Positions 31,495 to 43,473 of a DNA stretch of 64,000 bases are shown piece after piece. The notes beneath the pieces were generated by a model. It was not told where the DNA came from, did not search any database, and worked only from the letters and a program-made list of their open reading frames with translations. A program made the position numbers and the translations under genes. The DNA is taken from NCBI GenBank assembly GCA_019752015.1, contig JAIEMQ010000035.1, positions 1 to 64,000 of the forward strand, given 5' to 3'. The number at the start of each line of letters is the position of its first letter. Positions within the stretch are counted from its first letter, which is position 1. Origin of the DNA: Cyanobacteriota bacterium (GTDB taxonomy: Bacteria; Acidobacteriota; Vicinamibacteria; Vicinamibacterales; UBA2999).

Positions 31495-33336
31495 ATGTTT
31501 GAATTGGATGTGATGGTAATTGGCGCCGGCCATGCCGGCGTCGAGGCCGCGTGGGCCGCGGCGAGGCTTGGGTGCAGCGTCGGCCTCTGCACTCTCACTC
31601 GAGAAACGGTCGCGCACATGCCGTGCAATCCCGCGGTCGGCGGCACGGCAAAGGGACATCTGGTCCGTGAAATCGATGCGCTGGGCGGATTGATGGGCCG
31701 AGCGATCGACGCTACGGGAATACAATTCAAGCTGCTGAATCGCAGCCGCGGGCCGGCGGTCTGGTCGCCTCGCGCCCAGGCGGACAAGCCGGAGTACGGC
31801 CGATGGGTACGCCGCACCCTCGAAGCAGAGCCGAATATTCACTGGATTCTCGGGCGCGCGGGGCGAATTGTGCTGGATTCAGGCGAAATTTGCGCGCTTG
31901 AGCTCGAGGACGGGCGCAGTTTTCGCTGCAAGTCGCTCGTCATTACCACCGGGACTTTTCTCAACGGACTGGTTCATGTAGGTCGAGACCAACGTCCAGC
32001 TGGGCGTGCGGATGAGCCGCCGTCCCGTGATCTCGCGGAATCTATCAAATCCTTCGGGTTCCGATGGGGCAGGCTGAAGACTGGGACTCCGCCGCGGCTG
32101 GCTAAGAAGTCGATTGATTTTGATGACGGCACGAAGCGCGGTGTGTTCCACGTGGAACATGGCGATGCGGACCCGATTCCATTCTCGTTCACCGCCATGG
32201 AGGCGCCGACCAATAAGGCGCCGTGTTACCTGATGCACACAAACGAGCGTGTGCACGAGCTCGTACGGAGCCGGATCGGTCAGTCGCCGCTTTACAACGG
32301 CCAAATCGAAGGAATTGGGCCGAGATACTGCCCATCGCTCGAAGATAAGGTGATGCGCTTTCCCGATCGCGAGCGGCATCAACTGTTTCTGGAGCCCGAG
32401 GGGCTCGACGTCGAGGAGATTTACGTCAACGGATTTTCGATGAGCCTACCCGCCGAGACGCAGCGCGATCTCGTCCGCGCCTTGCCCGGCCTCGAGTTGG
32501 CGGAGATGCTTCGACCCGGCTACGCCGTGGAGTACGACTTCGTCCAGCCGACGGAGCTCCGTTCGACGCTCGAAACTCACCGGATTTCCGGCCTGTTTTT
32601 CGCGGGACAAATAAACGGCACGTCCGGCTACGAAGAAGCCGCGGGCCAGGGCATTGTGGCGGGCCTGAATGCCGCGCTCCGGGTCCAGCGCCGCGAGCCG
32701 ATGGTCTTTCGACGAGATGAAGCCTATCTCGGCATCATGGTCGACGACCTGGTCATGAAAGGCTGCCTCGAGCCGTATCGAATGTTTACCTCACGGGCCG
32801 AGTACCGGTTGCTCTTGCGCACCGATAACGCCGACCTGCGCTTAACGCCAAGGGGCCGTCAAGCCGGGCTGGTGGACGATCAGCGCTGGGAACGATTTCT
32901 GGCCAGAAAACAGCGATTCGAGCGGAATCTCGATACGCTCAGCCGAACGTGGGTCAGGGTAGAGGGCGGCGCGAAGGTGCCCGCGACGCAGGCCTTGCGC
33001 CGGCCGGAGCTCAGCCTTTCGGGCCTGGAAGCTAACGGCGATGTCGTTCTTTCGACGACGAACGACGATCGGATGCTGGACGTGACATCGGTCGAGACGA
33101 CCGTGAAATATGAGGGCTACCTCGTCCGGCAGCAGCAAGCCGTGGATCGCGCCCAAAATGCTGAGCGGCGTCGAATCCCCGAGGCTTTCCCCTTCGATCG
33201 AGTCCCTGGCCTGTCGCGCGAGATGGTCCAACGCTTTACGGAGACAAGGCCCGAGACGCTAGGCCAAGCCCAACGGATCCCCGGCGTCACGCCCGCTGCG
33301 GTCGCGGTTGTGGGCGCCTATCTCGACCGATTCTAA
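31495..33336 (+). CDS. mnmG: tRNA U34 modification enzyme MnmG (GidA)
   Basis: A 613-residue FAD-binding enzyme. [19 protein letters not shown] is the Rossmann dinucleotide fold, and [22 protein letters not shown] is the family signature. The [17 protein letters not shown] block and a C-terminal helical domain are as expected. It forms the U34 modification complex with MnmE. A perfect parS-like palindrome (32144-32159) lies in frame and encodes GVFHVEHGD. Confidence 0.95.
   Translation: MFELDVMVIGAGHAGVEAAWAAARLGCSVGLCTLTRETVAHMPCNPAVGGTAKGHLVREIDALGGLMGRAIDATGIQFKLLNRSRGPAVWSPRAQADKPEYGRWVRRTLEAEPNIHWILGRAGRIVLDSGEICALELEDGRSFRCKSLVITTGTFLNGLVHVGRDQRPAGRADEPPSRDLAESIKSFGFRWGRLKTGTPPRLAKKSIDFDDGTKRGVFHVEHGDADPIPFSFTAMEAPTNKAPCYLMHTNERVHELVRSRIGQSPLYNGQIEGIGPRYCPSLEDKVMRFPDRERHQLFLEPEGLDVEEIYVNGFSMSLPAETQRDLVRALPGLELAEMLRPGYAVEYDFVQPTELRSTLETHRISGLFFAGQINGTSGYEEAAGQGIVAGLNAALRVQRREPMVFRRDEAYLGIMVDDLVMKGCLEPYRMFTSRAEYRLLLRTDNADLRLTPRGRQAGLVDDQRWERFLARKQRFERNLDTLSRTWVRVEGGAKVPATQALRRPELSLSGLEANGDVVLSTTNDDRMLDVTSVETTVKYEGYLVRQQQAVDRAQNAERRRIPEAFPFDRVPGLSREMVQRFTETRPETLGQAQRIPGVTPAAVAVVGAYLDRF
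32144..32159. other. parS-like site inside mnmG
   Basis: TGTTCCACGTGGAACA is a perfect 16-bp palindrome of the form bound by ParB in many bacteria. It lies within the mnmG reading frame, about 2.1 kb upstream of parA and about 5.4 kb from the DnaA-box cluster, the expected range for a centromere site. Confidence 0.85.
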
Positions 33337-33445
33337 ACACGAAGGACACGAAGGGCACGAAGGCAGCTTTTCAAAACGCAAGTGCTGCTAAGCGGCGCTG
33401 CATTTCGCAAGAATGTCTTCGTGCTCTCCGTGTCCTTCGTGTTTA
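33335..33445. repeat. ACACGAAGG palindromic element, copy 2
   Basis: The left arm begins at the mnmG stop codon with AACACGAAGGACACGAAGG, and the right arm at about 33413-33445 is the inverted form. The core CAAGTGCTGCTAAGCGGC at about 33379-33400 matches copy 3. The element fills the mnmG-rsmG gap. Confidence 0.85.
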
Positions 33446-33456
33446 AGTAATGGGCC

Positions 33457-34116
33457 GTGGCGAGCCGCGAATTCCGCGAAAGGCTGGGCCGGAGAGCCAA
33501 ATCTGCCGGAATCTCGCTCGAAAAGCCCCTAATCGACGGCCTGGAAACGTATTACCAGCTCCTCACGAAGTGGAATGCGAAGATCAATCTCACCGCATTC
33601 CGGCTCACTCCCGAGGGCACAGACGAGGCGATCGATCGTCTGCTGATCGAGCCCGTCGCCGCCGCCCGATATATCCCCGAAAACGCGCGGACCCTCCTTG
33701 ACGCCGGCTCCGGCGGCGGATCGCCGGCAATCCCGCTGAAGCTCGCCAGCACGAACCTGGCGCTGCGGATGGTCGAAGTCAAGACGCGCAAAGCCGTGTT
33801 CTTGCGAGAAGCCGTTCGCGCCCTCGGATTGCGGGACGCCCAGGTGGAAACGTCGCGATTCGAAGAGCTCCTTCCGCGAGCGGAGCTGCACGAGGCGCTC
33901 GATCTCGTCTCGATCCGAGCGGTCCGCATCGAAACTCGCACGCTCAATTCGCTGCAGGCTTTCCTCAAACCGGGCGGAAAATTGCTCCTGTTTCGCGGCT
34001 CGAGCAAGAGCGAACTCGAAGACTCCCCGCCACCGCCACTCGCTTGGATGGCGACCTATCCGCTGGTCGACGCACTCCACTCGAAGCTCGTCGTCCTTAG
34101 CAAGACCCGCGTTTGA
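33457..34116 (+). CDS. rsmG: 16S rRNA (guanine527-N7)-methyltransferase
   Basis: A 219-residue enzyme that methylates G527 of 16S rRNA. LLDAGSGGGSPAIPLKLA is the SAM-binding motif I, and the N-terminal helices (AGISLEKPLIDGLETYYQLLTKWNAKINLTA) are standard. A GTG start at 33457 is used, since the ATG at 33450 is out of frame. It follows mnmG with the palindromic element between them; its stop is 1 bp upstream of a parS-like site. Confidence 0.9.
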   Translation: MASREFRERLGRRAKSAGISLEKPLIDGLETYYQLLTKWNAKINLTAFRLTPEGTDEAIDRLLIEPVAAARYIPENARTLLDAGSGGGSPAIPLKLASTNLALRMVEVKTRKAVFLREAVRALGLRDAQVETSRFEELLPRAELHEALDLVSIRAVRIETRTLNSLQAFLKPGGKLLLFRGSSKSELEDSPPPPLAWMATYPLVDALHSKLVVLSKTRV

Positions 34117-34132
34117 TGTTCCACGTGGAACT
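34117..34132. other. parS-like site between rsmG and parA
   Basis: TGTTCCACGTGGAACT differs from the perfect 16-bp palindrome inside mnmG at the last base only. It is 85 bp upstream of parA, suggesting ParB binding here and possible autoregulation of parAB. Confidence 0.8.
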
Positions 34133-34216
34133 TGTCGGGAGTGAAATAGTGCGCTAGTCTGTTACTCCGTCGACACGGCTGGCTGAATTAGGGTAATCAA
34201 TATAACAACTGGCTAA

Positions 34217-35008
34217 ATGACTGATATGTCTAAAGTTATTGCCGTCACGAATCAGAAGGGTGGAGTCGGAAAGACCACCACGGCGATCAACTTGGCCGCC
34301 GCCCTCGCCCTCGACGGCCGCAAAGTCCTGCTCGTCGACTGCGACGCGCAAGGCAACGCGACGAGCGGCGTCGGACAAAAGGGCAGGCACGCCGAGGGAA
34401 GAACGCTGTACGAAGCGATCACCGGCGGCGATCTCGACGTGCACGACTTCATCGTGCCCACTGCAACCGAGCGGCTCTCGTTGATTCCGGCGACGCGCGA
34501 TTTGTCCGGCGCCGAGATCGAATTGATCACCGTCATCGATCGCGAGCGCCGCTTGAAAAATCTGCTCGCGCCGCTGCGCGACGAATTCGATTTCATCATC
34601 ATCGATTCACCGCCGTCACTCGGTCTGCTCACGCTCAACGCGCTCGTGGCCGCCGATCGCGTGCTCATTCCTCTGCACTGCGAATACTTCGCGCTCGAAG
34701 GCCTCGCCGATCTCGTGTCGACCATGAGACGCGTGCGCGCGTCGCTCAATCCTTCGCTCGACATCGAAGGCGTGCTGCTGACGATGAACGATGAGCGAAC
34801 GAATCTTGGCCAGCAGGTGTCGCGCGACGTGCGCGAGTTCTTCAAGGACAAGGTGTATCGCACGGTGATCCCGCGCAACGTGCGCCTGGCCGAAGCGCCG
34901 AGCCACGGACTTCCCGCCGTCACCTACGACGCGCGTTCGCGAGGAGCCGAAGCGTACTTCGCATTCGCTCGCGAGGTGCTGGAAAGAAACGAACCGGCAC
35001 TCGCGTAG
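34217..35008 (+). CDS. parA: Chromosome partition ATPase ParA/Soj
   Basis: A 263-residue deviant-Walker ATPase. KGGVGKTT near residue 15 (deviant P-loop), VLLVDCDAQGNATSG and the FIIIDSPPSLGLLTLNAL block define ParA. It moves ParB-parS complexes after replication starts. An alternative start at 34226 is possible. The upstream region holds a parS-like site, and parB follows 27 bp downstream. Confidence 0.95.
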   Translation: MTDMSKVIAVTNQKGGVGKTTTAINLAAALALDGRKVLLVDCDAQGNATSGVGQKGRHAEGRTLYEAITGGDLDVHDFIVPTATERLSLIPATRDLSGAEIELITVIDRERRLKNLLAPLRDEFDFIIIDSPPSLGLLTLNALVAADRVLIPLHCEYFALEGLADLVSTMRRVRASLNPSLDIEGVLLTMNDERTNLGQQVSRDVREFFKDKVYRTVIPRNVRLAEAPSHGLPAVTYDARSRGAEAYFAFAREVLERNEPALA

Positions 35009-35035
35009 ACAGGCAGACAGGCAGTCAGGTTCATC

Positions 35036-35965
35036 ATGGAAAAAAGACCAGCCCTCGGCAAAGGATTGAGCGCACTCATTCCTGATGCAGACGACGCGTT
35101 GTCGTCGTCGCCGCGCGCGGCGATGGAAGTCGACGTCGATCAGCTCGAGCCGAATCACTATCAGCCGCGCGGCCCGATCGACGCCGCGAAGCTCGAGGAG
35201 CTCGCGCGATCGATCAAAGCGAACGGCGTCATCCAGCCGATCGTCGTTCGGCGCATCGACAACTCGAGCCTGCCTCGCTATAGCGGCGAAGCCGCGACGG
35301 CGGGTGGACGTGAGCGCTATCAGATCATCGCCGGTGAACGGCGATGGCGTGCGGCGCAGCAGGCACATCTCTCGCGAGTGCCGATCGTCGTCAAGGACGT
35401 GCCCGCGACGGAGAAGAAGCGGCTGCTCGAGATGGCGCTGATCGAAAACATCCAGCGCGAGGATCTGAATCCAATGGAAGCCGCGGCGGCGTATCAACGG
35501 CTCGCCGACGAATTCCATTTGAAGCAGGACGACATCGCGGTGCAGGTCGGCAAGGATCGCGCAACCGTCGCGAACTATCTGCGCCTGCTGAAGCTGCCTG
35601 AAGAAGTGCGCGGCAACGTTGCATCAGGCGCGCTCACGATGGGCCACGCGCGCGCGATTGTGGCTCTGAACAACGAGACCGATCAGCGCCGCCTGGCCAG
35701 AGACGTAGTGTCACGCGGCCTCTCGGTCCGCGAGACCGAAGCGCTCGTGAAAAAGGAGATCGGCGGCAAGAGAGACGATGACAACGGCGCGCCGATCAAG
35801 CCGAAGAAAGACGTGCACACGCGCGCGGCCGAAGAGCAGCTGCGCATCTCGCTCGGCACGCCTGTCGAGATCAACCGCAAAGGCAAGGGCGGCACGATCG
35901 CGATCGCGTTTACGAATGAAACCGAATTACAAAGGCTCTACGAGTACTTGACGGAGAAAAAATAA
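35036..35965 (+). CDS. parB: Chromosome partition protein ParB
   Basis: A 309-residue CTPase and parS-binding protein. The ParB/Srx nuclease-like fold has IIAGERRWRAAQQA and IENIQREDLNP; the HTH is in the KDDIAVQVGKDRATVANYLRLL-type region, and the C-terminal dimerisation domain follows. An in-frame insertion near 35273-35310 (LPRYSGEAATAGG) between conserved blocks is encoded by a repeat-like sequence that also appears in the Wzt-like gene. It loads at the parS-like sites at 32144 and 34117. Confidence 0.95.
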   Translation: MEKRPALGKGLSALIPDADDALSSSPRAAMEVDVDQLEPNHYQPRGPIDAAKLEELARSIKANGVIQPIVVRRIDNSSLPRYSGEAATAGGRERYQIIAGERRWRAAQQAHLSRVPIVVKDVPATEKKRLLEMALIENIQREDLNPMEAAAAYQRLADEFHLKQDDIAVQVGKDRATVANYLRLLKLPEEVRGNVASGALTMGHARAIVALNNETDQRRLARDVVSRGLSVRETEALVKKEIGGKRDDDNGAPIKPKKDVHTRAAEEQLRISLGTPVEINRKGKGGTIAIAFTNETELQRLYEYLTEKK

Positions 35966-35966
35966 A

Positions 35967-36082
35967 TGCAAACACGAAGGACACGAAGGACACGAAGACA
36001 AATCTTCTAAACGCCAGTGCTGCTAAGCGGCACTGGCACTTACAAAAGTAGCCTTCGTGTTTTCGTGTCCTTCGTGTTGCAT
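35967..36082. repeat. ACACGAAGG palindromic element, copy 3
   Basis: About 115 bp. The left arm has AACACGAAGGACACGAAGG (35971 onward), and the inverted arm ends at about 36081. The core hairpin GCCAGTGC(36013)...GCACTGGC(36037) is a perfect 8-bp stem. The element lies between parB and selD, and its right edge is about 10 bp from the selD start. Confidence 0.85.
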
Positions 36083-36093
36083 TTTGGAGCGTC

Positions 36094-37140
36094 ATGACAC
36101 AGCAACAAAGGCGGCGGCTGACGGAAATGGTCAGCTGCGCCGGTTGAGCGAGCAAACTCGCAGCCGGCGAGCTCGCTCAGGTCCTGAGCGGCATACCAAC
36201 TCAAACTGACCCACGCATCCTCGTCGACTACAGGACTGCGGACGATGCAGGTGTGTACGCGTGGGAGAGTGGCCCGGCGCTGGTGCAGACGGTGGACTTC
36301 TTTACGCCGATTGTCGACGACCCGTATCTCTACGGGCAGATCGCGGCGGCGAATTCGTTGAGCGACGTCTATGCCATGGGCGGGCGGCCGCTGACGGCGC
36401 TCGCGATCGCCGCGTTTCCGCAGGACGGTCTTCATACCGACGACATCGCGCAGATTTTTCGCGGCGGCTTCGACAAGCTCCGCGAAGCCGGCGTTGCGCT
36501 GCTCGGCGGCCACACCGTCCAGGACAAGGAGATCAAATTCGGGTACGCGGTAACCGGCGCCATCGATCCGAAACGCATCCTCACCAACACGAACGCGAAG
36601 CCCGGCGATCGATTGATCCTGACAAAGGCGCTCGGCACCGGCGTGGTCGGCACCGCGATCAAGTTCGGACGCGCCTCCGACGATCTGATCGATCGCGCGA
36701 CGACGCAGATGCGGATGTTGAACAAGAGCGCCGCGGATGTGATCGTGGAGACGGACGGCGTTCATGCGTGCACCGACATCACCGGCTTCGGTCTCGCCGG
36801 CCATGCATCCGAGATGGCAATCGGCAGCAACGTGACGATCGAGATCGACGTGACGTCGATGCCGATCATTCCCGGCGTGCGCGAAATCGTGTCGACGAAC
36901 AAGTCGGGCGGGATGACTACGAACCGCGATCATTTCGGATCCGGCATCGAGTTCCGCGCTGACGTCCCGGACGACCTTCGCGACCTGGTTTTCGACCCCC
37001 AGACGTCCGGCGGACTACTTATCTCTGTCGCTCCGGGCATCGCCACGCTGGTTGCCGCGCACCTGCAAAAGGCGCGGATTCAGGCCAGTTTTGTGGGGAC
37101 GGTCCGCGAGAAAGCATCGAAGACGCTGATTATCGGGTGA
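36094..37140 (+). CDS. selD: Selenide, water dikinase SelD, predicted selenoprotein (UGA at 36145-36147 read as Sec)
   Basis: Makes selenophosphate from selenide and ATP, the selenium donor for selenocysteine. The ATG at 36094 opens a frame MTQQQRRRLTEMVSCAG, then in-frame TGA at codon 18, then ASKLAAGELAQVLSG and the known C-terminal SelD body (VDFFTPIVDDPYLYGQIAAANSLSDVYAMGG; GGHTVQDKEIKFGYAVTG). Sec18 with Lys21 aligns with catalytic Cys17-Lys20 of E. coli SelD, so the TGA is at the active site. Using it as Sec gives 348 residues, the family length. A strong hairpin starts 10 nt after the TGA. A stop here would remove the catalytic residue, and the alternative start MYAWESG would lack the whole active-site loop. 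Confidence 0.92.
36145..36179 (+). promoter_or_regulatory. Candidate bacterial SECIS hairpin in selD
   Basis: The inner stem CTCGC (36157-36161) with GCGAG (36167-36171) closes a 5-nt loop AGCCG, starting about 10 nt after the TGA, with G at loop position 2. The outer TGAGCGAGC (36145-36153) and GCTCGCTCA (36171-36179) form a further perfect 9-bp stem beginning at the TGA itself. It matches the apical-loop and distance rules for bacterial SECIS. Confidence 0.7.
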
Positions 37141-37224
37141 TCGCCCAAACAAGAGTCCGCGTCTCCGTGCCCCACAAGGAGAAGTCGCGCTCCGTGTCTC
37201 GGCGCGTACGGTAAGATTAATCGT

Positions 37225-37647
37225 TTGTTAACACCCGATATCACCACCCTCTGGGTCGTCGGCTTTTTGCTGTTGTGCACTTTCCTGCTCAATACGCTGG
37301 TCTTCCAGCCGATCCTGCGCGTCATCGACGAGCGCGCCACCGCCGTTCGCGGCGCCAAAGAGCTCGCCGAATCCGCGGCGCAGAAAGCGGCCGCGGCCGC
37401 TGCTGAATACGATCAGAAATTGAATACCGCGCGTGCCGAGGTCTATCGGCAGATGGACGACATGCGCAAGTCGGCGCTCGACAAGCGCGCCGCGCTGCTT
37501 GCATCCACTCGCGCGACCGTCGAACAGGAATTGAAGACGGCGGCTGCGCGCGTGCAGCAGGAATCGAAAGAGGCGCGCGCCGCGCTGGATCGCGACGCTT
37601 CCACCCTGGCCGGCGCGATTGTGTCGCGCGTACTCGGCCGGGCTTAA
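37225..37647 (+). CDS. ATP synthase F0 subunit b' (AtpF2-like)
   Basis: A 140-residue stalk protein with one N-terminal transmembrane segment (about 5-27: TTLWVVGFLLLCTFLLNTLVFQP) and a long helical, charged tail up to LGRA. This is the shape of the F0 b or b' stator. The TTG start at 37225 follows a weak ribosome-binding site. A second b-type protein follows 44 bp downstream, as in bacteria with heterodimeric b/b' stalks. The genes for F0 a and c are not found nearby. Confidence 0.85.
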   Translation: MLTPDITTLWVVGFLLLCTFLLNTLVFQPILRVIDERATAVRGAKELAESAAQKAAAAAAEYDQKLNTARAEVYRQMDDMRKSALDKRAALLASTRATVEQELKTAAARVQQESKEARAALDRDASTLAGAIVSRVLGRA

Positions 37648-37691
37648 TCGTAGAGACGCAGAGAAGCCGGTTGCTGTTGAGGGCGCAGAGT

Positions 37692-38390
37692 ATGCACAGA
37701 GGAGCTTGTGAATTAAAGCGCAATCTCAAAATCGCTGTTGTAGCAGCGGTTTTGACGGCGTTTGCTCCCGTCGTCGCCACCTCCGCGCAGGAACACCCGC
37801 CGGCTCCGGCGAGCCAGGCCAAGCCCGGCGGACACGCACCTGCCGCACAAGATACACACGACGCACCCGATGCACGTGCCGCCGAAGGCGGACATGACGA
37901 AAGCATCGGCGGGATGATCCGCGGCATGGCGTGGCCGGTCGCCAACTTCATCATCTTCATCGGCGTGATCTATTACTTCGGCCACAGGCCGTTCACGGAG
38001 TACCTCGCCGGCCGCAGCGCCACGATCAGAAAAGATCTCGTCGATGCCGCCGAGTTGAAGAGCACGGCCACCGCGCAGCTCGCATCGATCGAACAGAAGC
38101 TGCAGGCCCTGCCCGGAGAACTGGACGCGCTGCGCACGCGCGGCGCCGAAGACATCACGGCCGAAGAGCAGCGCATTGCCGCGCAGGCCGCTGCCGATCG
38201 CGAGCGCCTGCTCGAGCAGACGCGCCGTGAGATCGAGCTGCAGGTGCGCATCGCGAAGAAAGAAATCCTCGACCACGCGGCGGATCTGTCGGTGCAGCTC
38301 GCCACCGAGCGCATCAGGAAGGAAGTCACGCCGGCGGATCAGGAGCGGCTGGTCGAGCGATACCTTACGCAAGTGAAAGAACAGCGATAA
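37692..38390 (+). CDS. atpF: ATP synthase F0 subunit b with long N-terminal extension
   Basis: A b-subunit of about 232 residues. A hydrophobic segment near the N-terminus (IAVVAAVLTAFAPVVA) is followed by a low-complexity Ala/Pro/His stretch and then the real stalk anchor at about residues 76-98 (GMAWPVANFIIFIGVIYYFGH). It looks like an N-terminal signal-type sequence plus the canonical b-subunit. ATG at 37692 is chosen for lack of a better start. The PAPASQAKP segment near 37795 resembles a GCGAGCCAGGC repeat. It is expected to pair with the b' subunit. Confidence 0.8.
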   Translation: MHRGACELKRNLKIAVVAAVLTAFAPVVATSAQEHPPAPASQAKPGGHAPAAQDTHDAPDARAAEGGHDESIGGMIRGMAWPVANFIIFIGVIYYFGHRPFTEYLAGRSATIRKDLVDAAELKSTATAQLASIEQKLQALPGELDALRTRGAEDITAEEQRIAAQAAADRERLLEQTRREIELQVRIAKKEILDHAADLSVQLATERIRKEVTPADQERLVERYLTQVKEQR

Positions 38391-38430
38391 GGCAGAAGGC
38401 AGAAGGCAAAAGGCAGAAGGCAGAAGGCAG
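38391..38430. repeat. GGCAGAA heptamer repeat before atpH
   Basis: Five to six units of (G/A)GGCA(G/A)AA, 7 nt each, fill the gap between atpF and atpH and run up to the atpH start codon. The purine-rich units include AAGG-type ribosome-binding sequence. Confidence 0.9.
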
Positions 38431-38431
38431 A

Positions 38432-38973
38432 ATGTCACTCCGAACATCGGCGAATCGTTACGCGAAGGCGCTGTTCGACGTCGCGCTGGAGGAGAAAGCC
38501 GATCTCGCGCAGATCGATCGCGATCTCCAGGCTGTCGCCGACATGCTGAAGACCAGCCCCGACCTCCAGCTGAACTTGAGGCGCGGTTCGGTCACCGACG
38601 CCGAGCGCCAGTCGCTGATGGAGGCGATCGCGAAGGCGATGTCGCTGTCGAAGCAGGTCTCGAAGCTGATCGCGCTTCTCGGCAAGAGCGGCAAGCTCGA
38701 TCTGATGCCGGACCTCACCGTGGCGTATCGCGAGCGGCTGCTCTCGCACCAGAACATCGTGCGCGCGGATGTGACCAGCGCGGCGCCGCTCTCGCCGGAA
38801 AAAACGAAGGCGCTCGAAGAGAGCCTCTCGAAAGTCACGGGCAAGAAGGTCGAAATCTCCGTCAGTGTCGATCCGGAGCTTCTCGGCGGAGTCGTCGCAC
38901 GAATTGGCAGCACGGTTTACGACGGTAGCGTGAAGACACAGCTCGCGCGCATGCGGCAGGAATTGGTCAAACA

Positions 38974-38977
<4 letters not shown>
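38432..38977 (+). CDS. atpH: ATP synthase F1 subunit delta
   Basis: A 181-residue subunit. The start [21 protein letters not shown] is typical of OSCP/delta. It joins the F1 alpha3beta3 head to the b-stalk. The ATG directly follows the heptamer repeat, and the stop overlaps the atpA start (ATGA, 4 bp). Confidence 0.95.
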
Positions 38978-40501
<1,524 letters not shown>

Positions 40502-40503
<2 letters not shown>

Positions 40504-40543
40504 AGCCAAGAGCCAAAAGGCAAAAGGCAAAAGGCAAAACGTA
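40502..40543. repeat. GGCAAAA heptamer repeat before atpG
   Basis: Three to four units of AGGCAAA, 7 nt each, lie between the atpA stop and the atpG start, with a related AGAGCCA unit before them. The arrangement is the same as before atpH. Confidence 0.9.
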
Positions 40544-40544
40544 A

Positions 40545-41450
40545 ATGCCATCGCTTATAGATATCCGGCGGCGAGTGCGCGCGGTCAAGTCGACCGAGCA
40601 GATTACGAAGGCCATGAAAATGGTCTCGTCGTCGAAGCTGCGCCGCGCCCAGGAGCGCATCCTCAAGAGCCGGCCCTACGCGAAGGACATGCTGCGCGTA
40701 TTCAACAACCTCGCGACGCGCACCGAAAACGCGACGCATCCGCTGTTGAACGACGATCCGCTGTCGGCGCGCACGCTGTTGATCGTGATCACCGCGGATC
40801 GCGGCCTGGCGGGCAGCTTCAACGCCAACGTCGCCAAGGCGGCGCTGCAGTTCACCATCGATCAGCCCAAGTCTCCGGATGGCAAGGACGTCGCGATGGC
40901 GCTCGTCGGCCGCAAGGGCCGCGATTTCTTCATGCGCCGCGGCTTCGACGTCCGCTACGAGGAGGTCGGCCTCTTCCAGAACATCAAGTGGGCGCACGCG
41001 CAGGCGATCGCGCAGACGGCGATCAAGGAATTCCTCGGACCCGACATCAGCTCGGTGTACCTGGTCTACAACGAGTTCAAGTCGGTCATCGCGCAGCGCG
41101 TCGTGATCGAAAAGCTGCTGCCGATTCCCCGCCTTCGCCCCGAAGACACGGACTCCGGGGCTTCGGCGCGGCAGGCTCCGTCTGCAACAGCCGCGGTTGA
41201 TTACCTGTTCGAGCCCGATCCGCAGCAGCTGCTCGACACGCTGCTGCCGCTGCACGTCGCCGTGCAGGTGCAGCGGGCGCTGCTCGAATCGGCGGCCGCC
41301 GAGCACGCGGCCCGCATGCAGTCGATGGACAGCGCGACGCGCAACGCCAAGGAAATGGTGGAGCGGTTGACGCTCTACATGAATAAAGTTCGTCAGGCCG
41401 CGATTACGAGAGAGATCATCGAAGTCGTGTCCGGAGCTCAGGCAACTTGA
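40545..41450 (+). CDS. atpG: ATP synthase F1 subunit gamma
   Basis: A 301-residue central-stalk subunit. IRRRVRAVKSTEQITKAMKMV and the C-terminal NAKEMVERLTLYMNKVRQAAITREIIE are the two long coiled-coil helices that turn inside the F1 head. A short insertion near 41145-41190 ([16 protein letters not shown]) matches a repeat seen in several other genes and lies in the variable globular part of gamma. It is followed by a double-hairpin repeat before atpD. Confidence 0.95.
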   Translation: MPSLIDIRRRVRAVKSTEQITKAMKMVSSSKLRRAQERILKSRPYAKDMLRVFNNLATRTENATHPLLNDDPLSARTLLIVITADRGLAGSFNANVAKAALQFTIDQPKSPDGKDVAMALVGRKGRDFFMRRGFDVRYEEVGLFQNIKWAHAQAIAQTAIKEFLGPDISSVYLVYNEFKSVIAQRVVIEKLLPIPRLRPEDTDSGASARQAPSATAAVDYLFEPDPQQLLDTLLPLHVAVQVQRALLESAAAEHAARMQSMDSATRNAKEMVERLTLYMNKVRQAAITREIIEVVSGAQAT

Positions 41451-43012
<1,562 letters not shown>

Positions 43013-43034
43013 AGGCGGGTCTTTAGACCCGCCT
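43013..43034. repeat. AGGCGGGTCTTTAGACCCGCCT palindrome after atpD
   Basis: A 22-nt palindrome directly after the atpD stop codon. Closely similar sequences are found in frame inside mfd (near 48508-48530). It is probably the same repeat family in an intergenic position. Confidence 0.85.
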
Positions 43035-43050
43035 GCGAGCGAAGACACAT

Positions 43051-43473
43051 ATGGCCTTACCAACCAAGCTCACGCTTCATATCTCGTCGCCCGACGTGAC
43101 CATCTCGCAGGAAGTGGATTACGTGTCGCTGCCGGGAAGCGAAGGGGATTTCGGCGTGCTGCCCGGGCACACGCCGTTCTTCACCTCGCTCCGCACCGGC
43201 GTGGTGTGGTACCAGCAGGGCGGGCAGAAGCATTTCCTGATGGTGTCGGTGGGTTTCGTTGAAGTGCTGCCGGAGTCGGTCACGGTGCTCGCCCAGGTCG
43301 CGGAGCGCGCGGAAGATCTCGATCAGAACCGCGCCGAGGCCGGCATGACGCGCGCCGAAGAAGTGATGGCGGTCGTCGACCACGACATTGACTTCGAGCG
43401 CGTGAGGCTCGAGATGCTGCGCACGCTGCAGCAGCTGGCAAGCGAAGCCCGCAGAGGCGGTGGCCACGTTTAG
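43051..43473 (+). CDS. atpC: ATP synthase F1 subunit epsilon
   Basis: A 140-residue subunit with the beta-sandwich start (LTLHISSPDVTISQEVDYVSLPGSEGDFGVLPGHTPF) and a helical C-terminus (EVMAVVDHDIDFERVRLEMLRTLQQLA) that can inhibit ATPase activity. The stop overlaps the following ABC transporter gene, so the exporter genes may be read from the same transcript. Confidence 0.95.
   Translation: MALPTKLTLHISSPDVTISQEVDYVSLPGSEGDFGVLPGHTPFFTSLRTGVVWYQQGGQKHFLMVSVGFVEVLPESVTVLAQVAERAEDLDQNRAEAGMTRAEEVMAVVDHDIDFERVRLEMLRTLQQLASEARRGGGHV

Noticed and set aside
36253-37140. SelD starting at MYAWESG (36253)
   Set aside because: It would miss the active-site segment, and the upstream frame with TGA as Sec aligns with the family.
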